NCBI RefSeq assembly: GCF_040412425.1
Contig: NC_089762.1
Coordinates: 23,671,891-23,735,890 of the forward strand
Direction of reading: 5' to 3'
Length of the DNA stretch: 64,000 nt
Source: Macrobrachium rosenbergii
Lineage: Eukaryota; Arthropoda; Malacostraca; Decapoda; Palaemonidae
Shown here: positions 27,239 to 40,260 of the stretch, one piece after another
How positions within the stretch are numbered: the first letter of the stretch is position 1
Layout of the letters: every line of letters starts with the position of its first letter
Notes under the pieces: generated by a model
The model's database searches: none
What the model saw: the letters and a program-made list of their open reading frames with translations, nothing else
Told to the model about the DNA's origin: nothing
Program-made: the position numbers and the translations under genes

Positions 27239-30200
27239 CTATGCCTTCTTAGCTTTCTGAGCATTCACAATCATTTCAACTGCCTGAGCAAGATTATCAG
27301 CAATAAAATCTGGTTTTACCACTGGATGGTTTTCAAAAGCAGGGATGTATTTACCAGTTCGGACCAACACTCCACGCAGCCCACATTTCTGTGATCCACC
27401 TACATCTGACACTATGTCATCTCCAATCATCACTGCCTGAAAAAATTCATATTTTATATATCAATGTCTTACTGTAAAAGGTGATTATTCTTGATATTAA
27501 TGAACTTTGCAAAAGTTTAATTTTCAATTTTCATAAATAAACAGAATGCTTTTGTAACAATTAAGACACGTTAAACTTCATCACTGTCATCATCATAACT
27601 GTGATTATGTGAAGTTTTCCCTTTCAGGGGTTAGATGTGAAATGAGTCCTCTCCATTCTTCTTTCCCTTTCAGGGGTTAGATGTGAAATGAGTCCTCTCC
27701 ATTCTTCTTTATCCTTCACTCTTTGTACCTGAACTTCCATCAGGTGTAAGTCTTCATATATCCACCCACTCCATGATTTCCTGAGCCTTTGTCTGGCTAC
27801 TTCCATATTTACTGCTTTTCTAACCAACTGTCTGATCACATCCCATGGATATAAGGTCTTTTTTTCAGCCTTTTGATACTTCATCACTCCACTAATTCCT
27901 CAATGTTTCTGCAGCAATGGAACATTTATATTTATCAGAGGTCTAGTTGTCGTCCTCCATTTCACTCATGATGCAGCTTCTTTCTTCTTACTGCTCTCTC
28001 AACTTCTGTTGCACAATCCAATACGTCCCTATGGTAACAGAAATGCTCTACCTCTTCTATGACCTACCCATCTATCACAAGCATCCTTGAATCCCCTCTC
28101 TTTTCCACTGGCTTTGGTGATACATTTCTGGTAACCAAAACCTCTCACTCTATGTACATACTGTGATCCTGAGTACCTCCTGTGAGACCATCTATTACAT
28201 TCAGTAAACAGTACAGAGTTCATCCATAAAACTTTCCCACAACCACATGGCCTCATGATTGTAATTTTTCTTTTGCTTCCCTTCCAGTCTCCATAAGCTT
28301 TATTTAGCTTATGCCAATTTTCAGTCCTCTCTTCTCCATTCCATTCTTCCACCTTTTAAGCACTGCTACCATCTCTTCCTCAGACTCTGCTCTTTGCACT
28401 GGGTCATCTGTATAAAGAATCATCCAAGGCTTCCCTTGTCTGCATATACTTTAGTTTAAAGCAGCCAAATAAAGACTTCACACTTAAATTTCTCAACATT
28501 TTATCAAGATGCCAGGGTATTTTAATCTTACAGTTTAATCTTACAGAGCAATGTTAACCGTACAGATATTCTGCACAATATCAAGAACTCTTAAAATATT
28601 AAACTTATTGCCCAAAACATTTGAGGAAAGGAGGGCTATTGTTATTCAGACTTTGATGATGAAAGCTACGAACTTCAGTGCAACTATTACCCTTAGTTAC
28701 TTTCAGTGAGCATACAGGTACTGTTAACAGGCTAAAATACTCAGTAGGTAATCAAAATTTGGATCTTTCCTACATAGTGACCCCCAAGGGTTTTAACCTG
28801 GAATGTGTCCACCTTTGCAGCGCGTTTAGTAAAAGTGTGTTGGGGATTTCCATAAAAACAAACAAAAGACTATAAATATCATAACCCCAAGAATATTAGT
28901 CCTAGATAATAATGCCCCAAAACCCTTGGGGTCACTATCTAGGTAAGATCCCAACATTTTGACATTTAATGACAATCCAGTAATTGCTTTCACATTTCTT
29001 TAAATGTTCCTGGTAGTATTGGAGTCTCCCATACCGGTCAGCAAAATATCTTTGAAAACTCCTTTTGTTACTTCCATGAGGCACAGTATTTTATATTAAT
29101 AAAGAACATCACAATAGATTCAACACAAACACACTATACTGGTACCTTATCTGCGGTTATCCCCATATCTTTGAGTGCTGCACCAAAAAACTGTGGTGAT
29201 GGCTTCCCAACAATCTCACTTTTAATGTCACATGCAAATTCCAGAGCATTAGCAAATGCTCCAACATCAAGCTGCAACTTTCCCTTATGCTTGTAGTACT
29301 TCCTGAAAAATGAAAAGGAAAGTTTCTCAACAATGGGTCAAATAACTAATGTTTAATGCAGACCATGGCAAAAATCATCTTAAACCAGATGATGCATATC
29401 AGTAGTGTAAAACAAACTGTATTGTACCTCCAAGGATAAGTACGTACCATAATGATTTAAAATTTAATATTTTCAGCCTGCTAACTACAAAACTTACTAC
29501 AGAACCTACATTACCAAGTCTATTTAGGCAGTATTTGTGCCTAAATAGAAGCACTACATCCATTGTTGACGATAGAAAGAATTCATATGGACTATTTTTA
29601 TAAGATGTATTATATAATGTGGAGTTACTCACCCATATCCTAAAGAAAACAATACTGGTTTTTCCATTTCCATCAGTGTTGTAAAGGCCTTATTCACATT
29701 AGCAAATGAAAAACCTTCATCAGCATCACCCATTACTACACAAGTTGGTTTTCCTTTCATTAATGAAGAGAATTCTCCCTCAATCTGAAAGAAAAATTTA
29801 AGTAAAATATATTATCTGCATACAAACTTATCAGTTTACAAGTGCCATTTCCCCTGTCAGCAGTTTTCCAGGCACACAAAAAGAAGAAGAACCCTCACTT
29901 GGCCAGGTATTCCTCTGATCAGTGTCTCTGGTGGTAAGTGGTTGTCATGTCCTTCCCTGTGTTGTGCAAACTTATTACAAGCTTGCAAATGGTCAGAAAG
30001 TGATGGGTTTCAGCTAAAAATTATATTTTAGTTTAAAAGTCTCATTTGTTAAACCCTACTCCATCAGTTTACACACACCTGTGCAACTATCTAAGTGGTA
30101 AGGTCTTTTCATTATAGGAAAGAAAATTTAAGCTTGGGTGCTGAGGCAGGCGACCTGAGTGAACAGAGTCAGGAAATCTATCTTTGTACTGACAAGGTGT

Positions 30201-33200
30201 TTGAGGTCAGACTGGAACCTTGTACAGTAGTAGGGCCATCTCTGGTAAAAAATTAAAGTCATAAGCACCCAATCATTCATGTAAGGATCCTTTTCCAAGT
30301 GAACTGGCAAATCAAGATGAATCCCAACTTCAGTTGAGTCTTGCCTGTACACAAATGGTACTCAATAAAACTAATTAAAAACCCTTATGAAAGATATGAA
30401 AAACATAAAGAATTCTGGCTAAAATAAAATAAATAAATATATAAAACTCATGTTTCATAGATGAAAACAAAAATTATAATTAATTACAAGGGAGTGATCT
30501 TGAAGAAAAGTGGCTGAGAGAGCAAAGTTGGTGGAGGCAAGAGCGACCAATGGAGCAAATGGGAGAAACACCAATAACCCAACTAAGACATCAGATGAGA
30601 CAAGTTCCATTACTGAAATGTCATCCTATGATAACACCAAGGAAGACAGAGAACAACTAGACATCGAGGCTGCCTCAGAAGCATAAAATTGGCCAACATG
30701 TCTCTATTTACCTCTTTCTGCTCAGATAATGACTGCATTATACTAGAAACCACTCCTGAAAAACAGAAGAGGCAAATTCTGGAGTACAGATTTGATAACA
30801 GCAACATGCAACAAAGACAGTACTACATACAAGATAAATGACCCATCATCTTACCTAGCAAGCCTAGGCAACTGTATTTGGCATATTAAGTACAATTAAT
30901 ATGCAGTACAACAAATAACAAAAGTATTAAATTACACACTTATCCTTCAGACAGCTAAAAGTAAATACATAAATCCTGAAGACATTGCTGTTAGCACATA
31001 CTGAGAAATAATGATTGCAGATAGTGCAGTTGCTAGTGCAAGACACTAAATTAATCCTGCAGACAATGCCACCAGGCACATACACAAAATAATGATTGGG
31101 AGGACAGTAGAGCTCACTCATTCAAAAATTAAATAAATCCAAAGAACAATACCACAAGCAAACAATTAAATCCTGCAAGCAATACTGCTAGCAAAGAATA
31201 CTTAAATATTAATACAGTAAATCTATGGTTGTGCTGTTGCCTGAAATATACTAGTAATGCAAAATGGAAAGCAGACTAATTGATTGGAAAATTAAACTTA
31301 TACTAAAACACAAACAAAACCTGTAAAAACATCAGCATAATGAAGGCGTGCTGGTAACAGCTGTGACAAAAATTAACATCATAATTAAAACATTACTGAA
31401 AATACAGTACAGTATCTAAGCAAACATTTAATTATCCAGAAACTAAGTACAGTGCATGTATACAGTCAAAAACAATAGTTACTGCAATTTTAAGTGAAAG
31501 ATTAAATGAAAAACAATGCAGTGAAATAACTGTCTTACTGTTACCAAGACCAAGAAAGAAAGAGCTGACACAAAGTAGATGAAAGGTACTTAAAATTACT
31601 AAACTGAAACACTTCAATACGATGAAGAAATTGACCAACTGGTGAAACAAGAAAAAGCTAAAGTTCTTTCAGCACACTGGAAAATTATAAACAGTAAATA
31701 GTTTAAGAACACCACACCATGAAAATATTACATATGAAGATGAAGAATGAAAATGAAAGCAATCCAAAAACTGTACAGAACTGTTACCTGCTGCTCAAAT
31801 GACAGGCTCACTAGAAGTGTAACAGTTTCCCATAAGGGTTTTGAAGGACCAGGAGTGCATGCCCTAACCCACCAGGATATCAAGGAATGACTCTTTTCTT
31901 CTGGATTTTCAGCATCTGGGAATCTGTACAAACAAGCTACAGTAAAAGTAATGGGTTTATTATGAAAAATTTATTATTTATTTAGCTAATTTCAGCTGCA
32001 TCTAAATACACTTCTATAAACCCTTAGCTCTAATTTTTCTGCTTGTGGTGAATTTAAGTTCTACAATAAGGGAACTAACTTCATTACTCTACTGACTAGA
32101 ATGTAAACACTAAGCAAAGATCCTATCTGCACTCGGCATTTCTCTTCTGCAAAAAGTACCAAGATCAAGGCTACCAATAATGATATAATCCCTCCATATA
32201 ACTGCTCTTAGAGTTATTCTTACTGTCAAGAATACCCAATCACCTATTGCAATATACATACATAACAGTACAAGTCAGCATGTGCTACAGCTACAGCAAT
32301 AATCAAAATACTGTAACAGTACAAGTCAGTATGTGTTACAGCTAGAGCAATAATGTTGCTACAAACTACAGCACTGTACATCGAATATATTGCATAAATC
32401 ATTGACATATATGATCCAATAAAGTCATGGATGATAAAATTATAGTAAAAGAATTACAAACAAGAAACTTGCTACTGTAGATACTACCATTAACTACCTC
32501 ATGGTGCCAAGCTGATAAAGAGATTAATGAACAATTGCAACACTGAGAAAATAAAGACCTTGCTAAATTTCAATGCTTGTACATGAACATAAACATACTT
32601 ACATTAGGATGAACTAACAGGTGAGGAGAGAGTCCCCTTTCCTTAAGAAGAGAAACCACAGCTGGGACAGGGCTAAATATATCAGCTTCACAAACTTCAT
32701 AACCATGACTCTGCAGCTTCTTAACAACAGCGCTTCTGGTATCACAGGTTTCATTGGTGACCAAGCGTACCGGAATATGGGCTTCCTTCAGTCTGATAAA
32801 TATAAAATTTTTAATATAAAATTTTCTTCTTTTATTGCAAACCAGTCAGTTTATACATGCCTAATGCTGTGGTCAGCAGCTCCCAGATATACCCCACAGA
32901 ATACAAAATAATAAAAATTTCTCCAGTGGTCAGGTATACATCCAGGGACCCTAGGACCCCTGATGATGAATAAGTCATTATTGAGCATTGTGTAGACTCG
33001 CCTCAAGATGAGTGAAGCTGAGAGGAGACATTTTGTGCACACTGATTGGTTTTTATTAAAAGAAATCAACACTGTTACAAACTTAATTTTTTTAACACAA
33101 AGTCAATCAGTTTATATGCCACAGTAGTTACTTAGGAGGAAAAGCTTTTTGCCATGTATCAAAATTTTTTCCAGTGTAATAAGGTGAGAGGATTCCTGAG

Positions 33201-36200
33201 TAAGTATGATCAAGGAAATAGAAGTCCTTACAAATAACAAGAGTTATGAAATTGAACTGGATTCTTTCAAGCAAAGTCATGGTTTGTAATTTCATTAGTT
33301 TTTTTTAAAATAGAGCTGCTTAAAATTTAAGTTACATTCACCATTTTCCATATGTAGGTGCTAGTACCCAAGAAGACTACACTCCTGAAAGAAGGAAACA
33401 TATGAGGGTGAGGGTGATGAACTGGGGGAGGGGGAGGGGACTGCCCTACCTAGGAGCAGTTGTGACCTGCAGCCGCAATAAAACTGACAAGTAGACTGAC
33501 AGGCTAAATACCCAAGACTCAAATGTATTTCCCTTAAGTAAGACTTCACAAAAGCATTATATGACTTCCACAATGAATAGTTTAAAATTACCACAACCTC
33601 CTTATTTTTCTTAAAAGCTACAGATACAGGAAATCCCCGGTTATTGGAGATCCGGTTTTAAGGTGCTTGTCTAGCAATGATAATAACTGGATTTTTGGGG
33701 CCAATATGCGTCGATATCTGCTTATCGACGCCAATGGCCAAAGATCAGGGCTGATACCCATCTAACAAAGGCGCCGATCCTCGCTTATCGGGGCTGATAT
33801 CCGCTTATCGGTGCCAATAAGTGCCGATATTCATTGATTTCAATTACCGGCGATTTTCGGTTATCTTCATGCTGTCGGGAACGGAACCCCAGCTGATAAC
33901 CAGGGACTGCCTGTATAGCAACAACATAACCTCATGACCACTACTGGCTTAAGAAGAAAAGATCATATTCGTTAACTTCAAAGATGATTTCAAAGTAGTT
34001 TTGGACTCCAATATAATAGCCCCAAAATCAATGGTGATAGAGAGAAATTTCTTTTGGCTTCACCCAATCTGTCTGACATGGTGGCACTTTATACCACTTT
34101 GTAATGTCAAGAAAATATTCCCTACTGCAATGGCTTTCTTCAGATGAGAACCAACACTTACTGCACACCCAACCAGTAACCTTCATCACACAAGAATACC
34201 AAAAAATTAATAAAAAAAATAAACATCACTGAAAGCCAAAGGGAAAGGAAGAAAGCATAATCTAATTATGAGAGCAAACACTGAGAAGTACAAGTACATA
34301 ACTTTCATGCCTTTATCTATCAAAGAAAGACTGAAAATGTTTGACCCTCATGCTGATACCCTCAAGCACTCACAAGGTGCTTTGTGCCACATATTGCAAG
34401 TGGAATGAAATATTTTTGCAGCTTCCCTTTGACTACCATCTGCATAGATTTTTATCTTTTTTCCTTCATCATCTGTTCTCTTTGGTTTCTCCCCATCTAC
34501 TTGTCCAACTTCCTAACCATGTCTTGCTCTAGTTTTCATCAATTAATTACATATAAACCCTCAGAGCCAGCCTATAAGAACCAAGAAGTGTGACTCAGCT
34601 ATCAGGTTAGATTTATCAATAATCATTGAACATTTTCCTCAGCATATTTGTAAAATGTCCTTGGTACCTAGTGTGCTGTAGACAGCCTGCAGTTCAGGAA
34701 TGGTCTCCACCACTGCATGTCAAAATGCTCCTGTCATGATGTTAACAATGGGACCTTCAAATATCTGGCCTTCGGAACTTTTTTCTGTCTTGGAAAACTG
34801 AAGTGTCTGCTCCTGAGATGCTGACACCACAGGAATATAAATTACATCTCCTTGTAGCAAAAACCAGTGCATCTTTCACAGAGTTATGTTCCTAAAACAT
34901 GCACTTCTGTCACATGTAACTATGTCTCAGAAACCTACACTTCTATGACAGTTTGACTGTTACTAAGGAACCTGTTCTTCAGTCACAGTCAGCTGATCTT
35001 TTGGAAATCTTTAATTCAGTCATAGTATGTGAATATGTTTAAGGAATCTGTCTGTTGCAGTGTGATAATGCATCTCAATATGGTGTGCTACTGTTATTTA
35101 AAGTTAAAGTTCATGTCTCAAGAACCAGTGCTTCTGTTTAAACATGTTGATATGTCTTGAAATATTGTGCCTGTGTCATTGCATAATGAAACAGGTCTGC
35201 TGCACCCAACACTGTCCTGGTGGTCTTAGATGAAAGGGATCAATATTTGGCGTTGGCTACTCCACAAAGCAAATGTTGTCAACTAACATGCATCATACAT
35301 CATAAAAGTCACTTGCACTATCATCACCAAGAATATGTACCTCCATCATTGTTATCAACATTCTTTTATAGTTTTTAGAAGGGTAAAAGGAGACCAGTCA
35401 CCTGCCATCAACATTTTGTACCATCCTTAAAAATCTTACCCAGAAAGGAAACCGGGCAAAAGTACTGCAATAATAACTTTTACCATACTTTACCATTACC
35501 TCCCTAACAGAATCAAGGAAGTGTGTAAATATCCAAGAAATCTTTATCATTATTACCAGAATTTGTTTACCTGGAAACTATTTATTCAGTGTGGATTTAT
35601 AAGCAGTGAAACAGTACAGCAGTTATTTGCCTTAATAGGTAGGTACATAACCATAACACATTTAGGTAAAGTACTGTAAAATGAAAATCACTCCAACAAG
35701 TAAACACTGAAACCTGGCTTTCTCTCAGAAAAATTATTTTTCTGAGAACACACAAACCAAAACCAAACATATAAATAAGTAATACACCTAAATGAAACAA
35801 AACATTAGCCCAATAACATTTAAATATCCAGGCTGAGTAAATATTATATACAAGAGATTTAGTACAGTACTCAAAACAACATGTAAGCATAGGAGCTTAC
35901 AAAATATTAAATTTGTTGATTTAATGATAAAGGTAAATGAACTGTGCCTATGCACGATTTATTCCACAAGTTATCTCTTGCCTAAAGGAACACATAAGCA
36001 AAAATATTCTGAAGACAGTGGTATTCTTGACCCATGAAAACAAACTTCATGCCTCTTTCCACTCTTGTTATACAGTATTTTAACAAAAACTGCACTGCGA
36101 ACTGCCATATCCTTATACATATCAACACTAGGTAGATCCGTACGCAGCATTTTACTGCATTTATCCAGAGCTAATAAGTCCACATCTACACCTGGCATAA

Positions 36201-37276
36201 TACTATAGTTGGAGTAGTAGTAACATTTATAATATAGTCTAGTGAATAAAAGGCTCCCTCTCATGTGAGATACAGACTTACCAGTGAGAAGACTCAAGAC
36301 ATCTTTTGCTTGGTGAAGACTGAATTCTCAACTGACACAGAATTATACTATACAAGCCAACAGATATGCGCTTAATACTGACTAACAGATTTGTAATTTG
36401 TATGGACATAATGGTAGCCTATGTATTTGTCAAATGGGTACAGAGGTATTTGCGACATACGAAATTGACCAATGTTTAGTAAATCTTGCAAGTGGAAGAT
36501 GTGTGTTTTGTGTATTGATAATTAAGCATTTTTCATACATTAACCCTTGGATTTCGAAGCGTCATCAGCACGTGCTGGAGTGGACTTTTCTGTCCCTGTT
36601 CTAGATAGAACTTTCTAGAAGCCTGGGGGTCCAGTTCTAGTCAGATTTCTGGGAGTGTTAAATGGAAATGTGAATCAGTTCGTGCGTTATGAAATCACTA
36701 AGTGTGGAGGGATCTTTCACTCATTTGTGAAAGACCAGATTGGAAGGATGTGTTGGTCGCTTGGGAAAGAGTTAGTAGGAACTTAGAAAATTACTGATCT
36801 TTATAAGTTTTCCTTACAGATCTTATTGTGTTGCAGTGATTATTTCTTTACCAATGTTTAACATTTATATTATGTATTTCTGTTTTTTATGAACTGGGTG
36901 AACTTTGGTTTTAATGGTAATGGTTCTGTTCCTTGCAGATGTTTTGAGTAAAGTAGAAACCATTAGTCATGAAAATGGAACCATGGCTAAATTGGGACAG
37001 TCATGCATCTGCACAGACATGCATGTAACATAGCCATTATGGGAAGTGGTCATTTAAAAGGAACCATGACTAAAGGACATATGATTACAATGGAGACACA
37101 TTAGTGAAATGGGGAAGAATCCCATTTATAATTTTGGTGTTTGCTAAGATGTTTTGGTGGGGAGATATTCATTTATCATTACCATTCTTTTTGTGCTTTT
37201 AGCATTTTTCTTATTTACCATGTTTTTAACTTATTTGTTAGCTTCACAGAATAAGCTATTTTGGGGTAAGATAGGC

Positions 37277-37363
<87 letters not shown>

Positions 37364-37626
37364 CATGGAGGCTGTCAGTGTCGGGCTACCAATGCCCACA
37401 ACTTTTCTGAGGGTAGGTAAAATAAATGAATCCTTCATAATAGAGGCCTAACATATTTGCATGTGGCCTTTCCTTTTTATACAGTATAAACAAATCTAAA
37501 AGCTTACCTCTGTACAGCATTTACACTGCCTGGAATGACAGTGCCAAATCCTTCTCCTGATTCATATAAAACACCAGTAATATCAAGTAGAACACCCTCT
37601 ACTGGGTTATCAAGCCAGCCACTCAT
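27239..37626 (-). CDS. LHPP: LHPP: phospholysine phosphohistidine inorganic pyrophosphate phosphatase, five exons
   Basis: Five minus-strand exons join in phase to 816 nt (271 aa plus stop): 37626-37508, 32792-32603, 29784-29633, 29302-29146 and 27436-27239. Every junction has AG acceptors and GT donors (GTAAGCT, GTAAGT, GTGAGT, GTACCA). Human LHPP is about 270 aa, so the model appears complete. HAD motifs are visible: nucleophile Asp in VLLDITGVLYESG (exon 1), the Thr loop LVTNET (exon 2), the conserved Lys in VGKPSPQFF (exon 4), and the acidic pair in MIGDDIVSDVGG (exon 5). The ITGVLY and KPSPQFF wording fits LHPP better than the paralogue HDHD2. Family members hydrolyse phosphohistidine, phospholysine and pyrophosphate in the cytosol. 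The start codon ATGAGTGGC at 37626 is chosen because it directly precedes the conserved N-terminus. A possible 3' splice site about 20 bp upstream of the ATG (CAG at 37646-37644) suggests a further 5'UTR exon. TTAGG-like or operon signals are absent. Confidence 0.93.
27615..28440 (-). mobile_element. 5'-truncated, decayed LINE (RT end plus zinc finger)
   Basis: Minus-strand translation reads, across frames, the end of a reverse transcriptase with the catalytic motif in ILYTDDPVQRAE (YTDD at 28414-28403). A ~30-residue segment beginning KRWKNGMEKRG follows, then a Cys/His stretch (CGCGKVL...TECNRWSH, about 28255-28170), and then a C-terminal region with YEDLHLMEVQVQ. This order is known in some non-LTR retrotransposons whose ORF2 has a PHD-like finger after the RT. 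Several frame changes show that it is dead. The 3' part is duplicated in tandem (46 bp twice, 27619-27710). The 5' part of the element is missing. The clade is not assigned. Confidence 0.7.
27619..27710. repeat. 46-bp direct tandem duplication
   Basis: A 46-bp unit starting TTTCAGGGGTTAGATG occurs twice back to back with essentially no differences, inside the LINE fragment. The near-identity implies a recent duplication compared with the decayed host element. Confidence 0.85.
28752..28962. mobile_element. MITE-like element with ~45-bp terminal inverted repeats
   Basis: The left end (CAAAATTTGGATCTTTCC, then TAGTGACCCCCAAGGG) matches the reverse complement of the right end (CAAAATGTTGGGATCTTACC, then TAGTGACCCCAAGGG) over about 45 bp with a few mismatches. 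The core has no coding capacity. It is a nonautonomous DNA-transposon-type foldback of ~210 bp in LHPP intron 4. I could not fix a target duplication. Confidence 0.7.
29785..32602 (-). other. LHPP intron 2 (2.8 kb)
   Basis: Donor GTAAGT after the codon AAT and acceptor TTTCTTTCAG. It holds a 51-bp tandem duplication around 32263-32355, degenerate ~90-bp repeats around 30940-31200, and an exon-like open segment at 31788-31923, treated under findings. Confidence 0.85.
33627..33913. mobile_element. 287-bp MITE with TA flanks, Tc1/mariner-pogo-like
   Basis: The left end CAGGAAATCCCCGGTTATTG and the reverse complement of the right end CAGGCAGTCCCTGGTTATC form terminal inverted repeats. TA lies immediately outside both ends (33625-33626 and 33914-33915), as expected for a Tc1/mariner-type target duplication. 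The interior is GC-richer than its surroundings, with repeated GCTTATCGG/GCCGATA motifs. There is no transposase, so the element is nonautonomous. It lies in LHPP intron 1. Confidence 0.7.
37278..37361. repeat. (GA)n microsatellite, LHPP intron 1
   Basis: Forty-two GA dinucleotides about 150 bp downstream (in gene direction) of exon 1. Confidence 0.95.
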
Positions 37627-37646
37627 TGTTCAAGTTAAGAGACCTG

Positions 37647-39934
37647 GAACACAAAGGAATATTTCTATAATTACAGACATGAATCAACCTAATTAGCTAC
37701 TAAAATCCACCATCTGAAACCTAATATTTTGTATATATCCTAATACACTGTACTGTATTTCCAACATAATATATTTTATAAGTAGAAAAGAAAACTGGCG
37801 TTCAGTAATTAATGAGTACTTATCCACCAACAGAAAACCTGGTCTACAAAGCAAATACTGTACCATACTTCTAGCAGTACAGAGAGCTAAATTTAATTGC
37901 ATGCAGCACTTTCTTCCTCAGCCCTCTCCTTAAAATTGTTTAAGTAAAATGTACATGTTAATGATGTTTATATTTTGTTTTAATAAAGTTGGTGCATCCA
38001 TATACCAGGAGACTATTCTTCACCTTGTGACTGAGAAAATGTGTCAGCCAATGACAGACCATCAGGGCTGTGACATACTTTATCTCAGTATTTTTCAACA
38101 TCTGACACCCTTACTCCAAAATAGACACCCCCTGGTTGCTATAAATCTAATTCAAGATGGCTCTTTGTCATAAGTAATCAAGTAAATAATAATACATAAT
38201 TATCATTTCCAAACATATAAAAGTTATAATGTGGAACTGCCATACTTTCTCCCTGGTAGCTTGCAATGCCTAATCTTGGCAAGATTAGGCTAGGCCATGT
38301 GACCTATATCTTCCAAATCCTCTACTTGAGGAAAAGAACTTTAAAGCAGTATGGGGGAAGGTGCAGTGAACAAAGCACACACCACTCCTGGCCAGGGTTA
38401 GATACAGAACTCAAAATAGAGTTAAGGTAGGATAGCTAAGGATGAATGGGGACCCCTTCCCATTGGTGAGGTTATATTTAGCTATGAAGGTGACATTGGG
38501 GTTACTATATCAGATTATTCTTCATTTCCATGGTTTGGTTAGCTCAATGTAAATTACTTTATTAGTAGCCAGGCTACCTTAGCTATGAACCCTGGTTTGC
38601 CAGGCTCTCCCTCAAGATTATTATATAAATAAGAGACAGTTAAGATAGGTGAAAACTGACTTTGGATTCCCAAGTTATTGTATTAATCTTTTTTAAGCTG
38701 TTTCATATCAGTAGCATTAACTGGAGATGTGGTACCATAACATTTCTGAAGCTTTCACATTTATCCAATATCTATCCTGAGTCTAAATTAAAGGTCTTAT
38801 ATAAAAATGGGTCATTATCACAGGTAGGCTAATGACAGTGAATTATGAAATTAAATGATAGAAAACCTAGTGGTAAGCCAAGGTCATAAGACAGCTGAGG
38901 CAACATCTAAAAATGTAGAAATATTATCAAGCCTAGCCCATGCATGACTCACGAAATAAAAGTGGCTAGTACTCATTGCCCACAGATCCACAGAGAAATT
39001 GTCTGTCATCATTGAGGTTGTGTACATGAAGGTGGTCAACAGGCACAGCCTAGTATGTTAAGCTGTAGCTTTCTGCCTAGTTTTAATTGATCTAACAGGA
39101 ACTACACATCACTCCACACAGAAAAAACAACTGAAAATTCCTGGACTGCTTAGTTTGGGTAGCTATTATGATGATGTACTTAATGGTCACAAAATATGTT
39201 AAAGCTACCTTACTTGCCAGGTTGAAATCTGCAAAATTCTAAGGCCTACACTTAACTTTTGCAGCTCTCTGCCTTGGTGACAGAACAACTCACAGTCCAT
39301 ACTACCTCAGAGCTTTTTACATATGGTAAACTCAATGCCGCGAATACTACCTCATTTTACATACAGGACATTTATTTGCTTATGATACATTCTTTATGCA
39401 TTGTTGTTTATTATCTCTTTACATATCCTAGCATAAATAGGACAATATTTTTCATACTTGTGCAACATTCATACAGGAATAGACTAGCAAAGAATATTGG
39501 GTAAACTATATCTACAATGAAAAATTTATAATTGTTTGTTTTCACCAAACAGGCATTTAATATACTGTAATAGGTTCGATACGACTGCATTATTACCAAC
39601 TTCCTTTGCCCCTGCGCTACCATTTTGAGATCTGTGATGGACAGGTGAGTTCACCATGCACAATCAAGTTGGTAAGGGTGCTGAATCACCTAAAATGCAA
39701 CACCTTTAGCATTTCCATTAAAAACATCAACACCATTCAAATTATGAAGGGTACTGTACTGCATGGTCTTTAAATGAACTTTACTTACAATAGCAGTTAT
39801 GTCATGTTTCCTAGTCCGGACTAGCCTTTGCCTGTAATCAAAGTCACCCTAGATAGTATGTTTTAAACAATGGTGCAATGTTTTTATTCAAAAGGAGATT
39901 GGCCTAACCTACTATCCATGATGTACTAGAATAT
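37647..39934. other. Upstream flank of LHPP, unassigned
   Basis: Should contain the LHPP promoter and any 5'UTR exon, but no TATA box or CpG-like patch stands out. A perfect 23-bp palindrome GCCTAATCTTG-G-CAAGATTAGGC lies at 38268-38290. Confidence 0.5.
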
Positions 39935-40260
39935 TTTACCACTATGTATTTCAGGAAGTTTGAGTTATCGTTTTTTGCCAATATCTTTCAAACCAATCAA
40001 TTGATTGGTATGGTACTTTGCTACAAAGTTTCTCACACACTCCCTTAATTTTTGATAAAAAATTACTTGTCCAGAGACAGATTTTAAAGGCACTTTGCTC
40101 TTGAATTTTAGGACATAGCCAAAGATAGCCAGTCAAGATTTACAAATTCATTCTTATAAGCATTCTTGAGGTACTTATCCCTCCCATCACCTACCCTTCC
40201 TCATTCTTTAAACCTTACTTCCCCATCTGTCATTTCATTCATTCTTCTCTCCCTCTCCCT
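39935..40260. repeat. Dispersed repeat, left member of an inverted pair
   Basis: ATGTATTTCAGGAAGTTTGA...TTGCCAATATCTTTCAAA...CACTTTGCTCTTGAATTT matches the reverse complement of 41020-41215 at roughly 75-85% by eye, weaker further inward. The copies are ~0.75-0.9 kb apart. Confidence 0.65.

Larger units (their letters stand above)
27437..29145 (-). other. LHPP intron 4 (1.7 kb)
   Basis: Lies between exon 4 (donor GTACCA) and exon 5 (acceptor TTTTTTCAG). It carries a LINE 3' fragment in the same orientation as the gene (27615-28440) and a MITE (28752-28962). Intron 3 (29303-29632, 330 bp) is short and shows nothing else. Confidence 0.85.
32793..37507 (-). other. LHPP intron 1 (4.7 kb)
   Basis: Bounded by GTAAGCT at the exon 1 side and TTATCAG before exon 2. 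It contains a (GA)n microsatellite at 37278-37361 and a TA-flanked MITE at 33627-33913. The rest is AT-rich with no coding or RNA signal that I can support. Confidence 0.85.

Noticed and set aside
31788..31923. Extra coding exon of LHPP
   Set aside because: The model without it already gives a 271-aa protein matching the family length. Inclusion shifts the frame and stops after four codons. Kept only as a poison-exon hypothesis.
39572..39582. GGTTCGATAC as a tRNA B box
   Set aside because: No A box at the right distance and no cloverleaf; an isolated motif.
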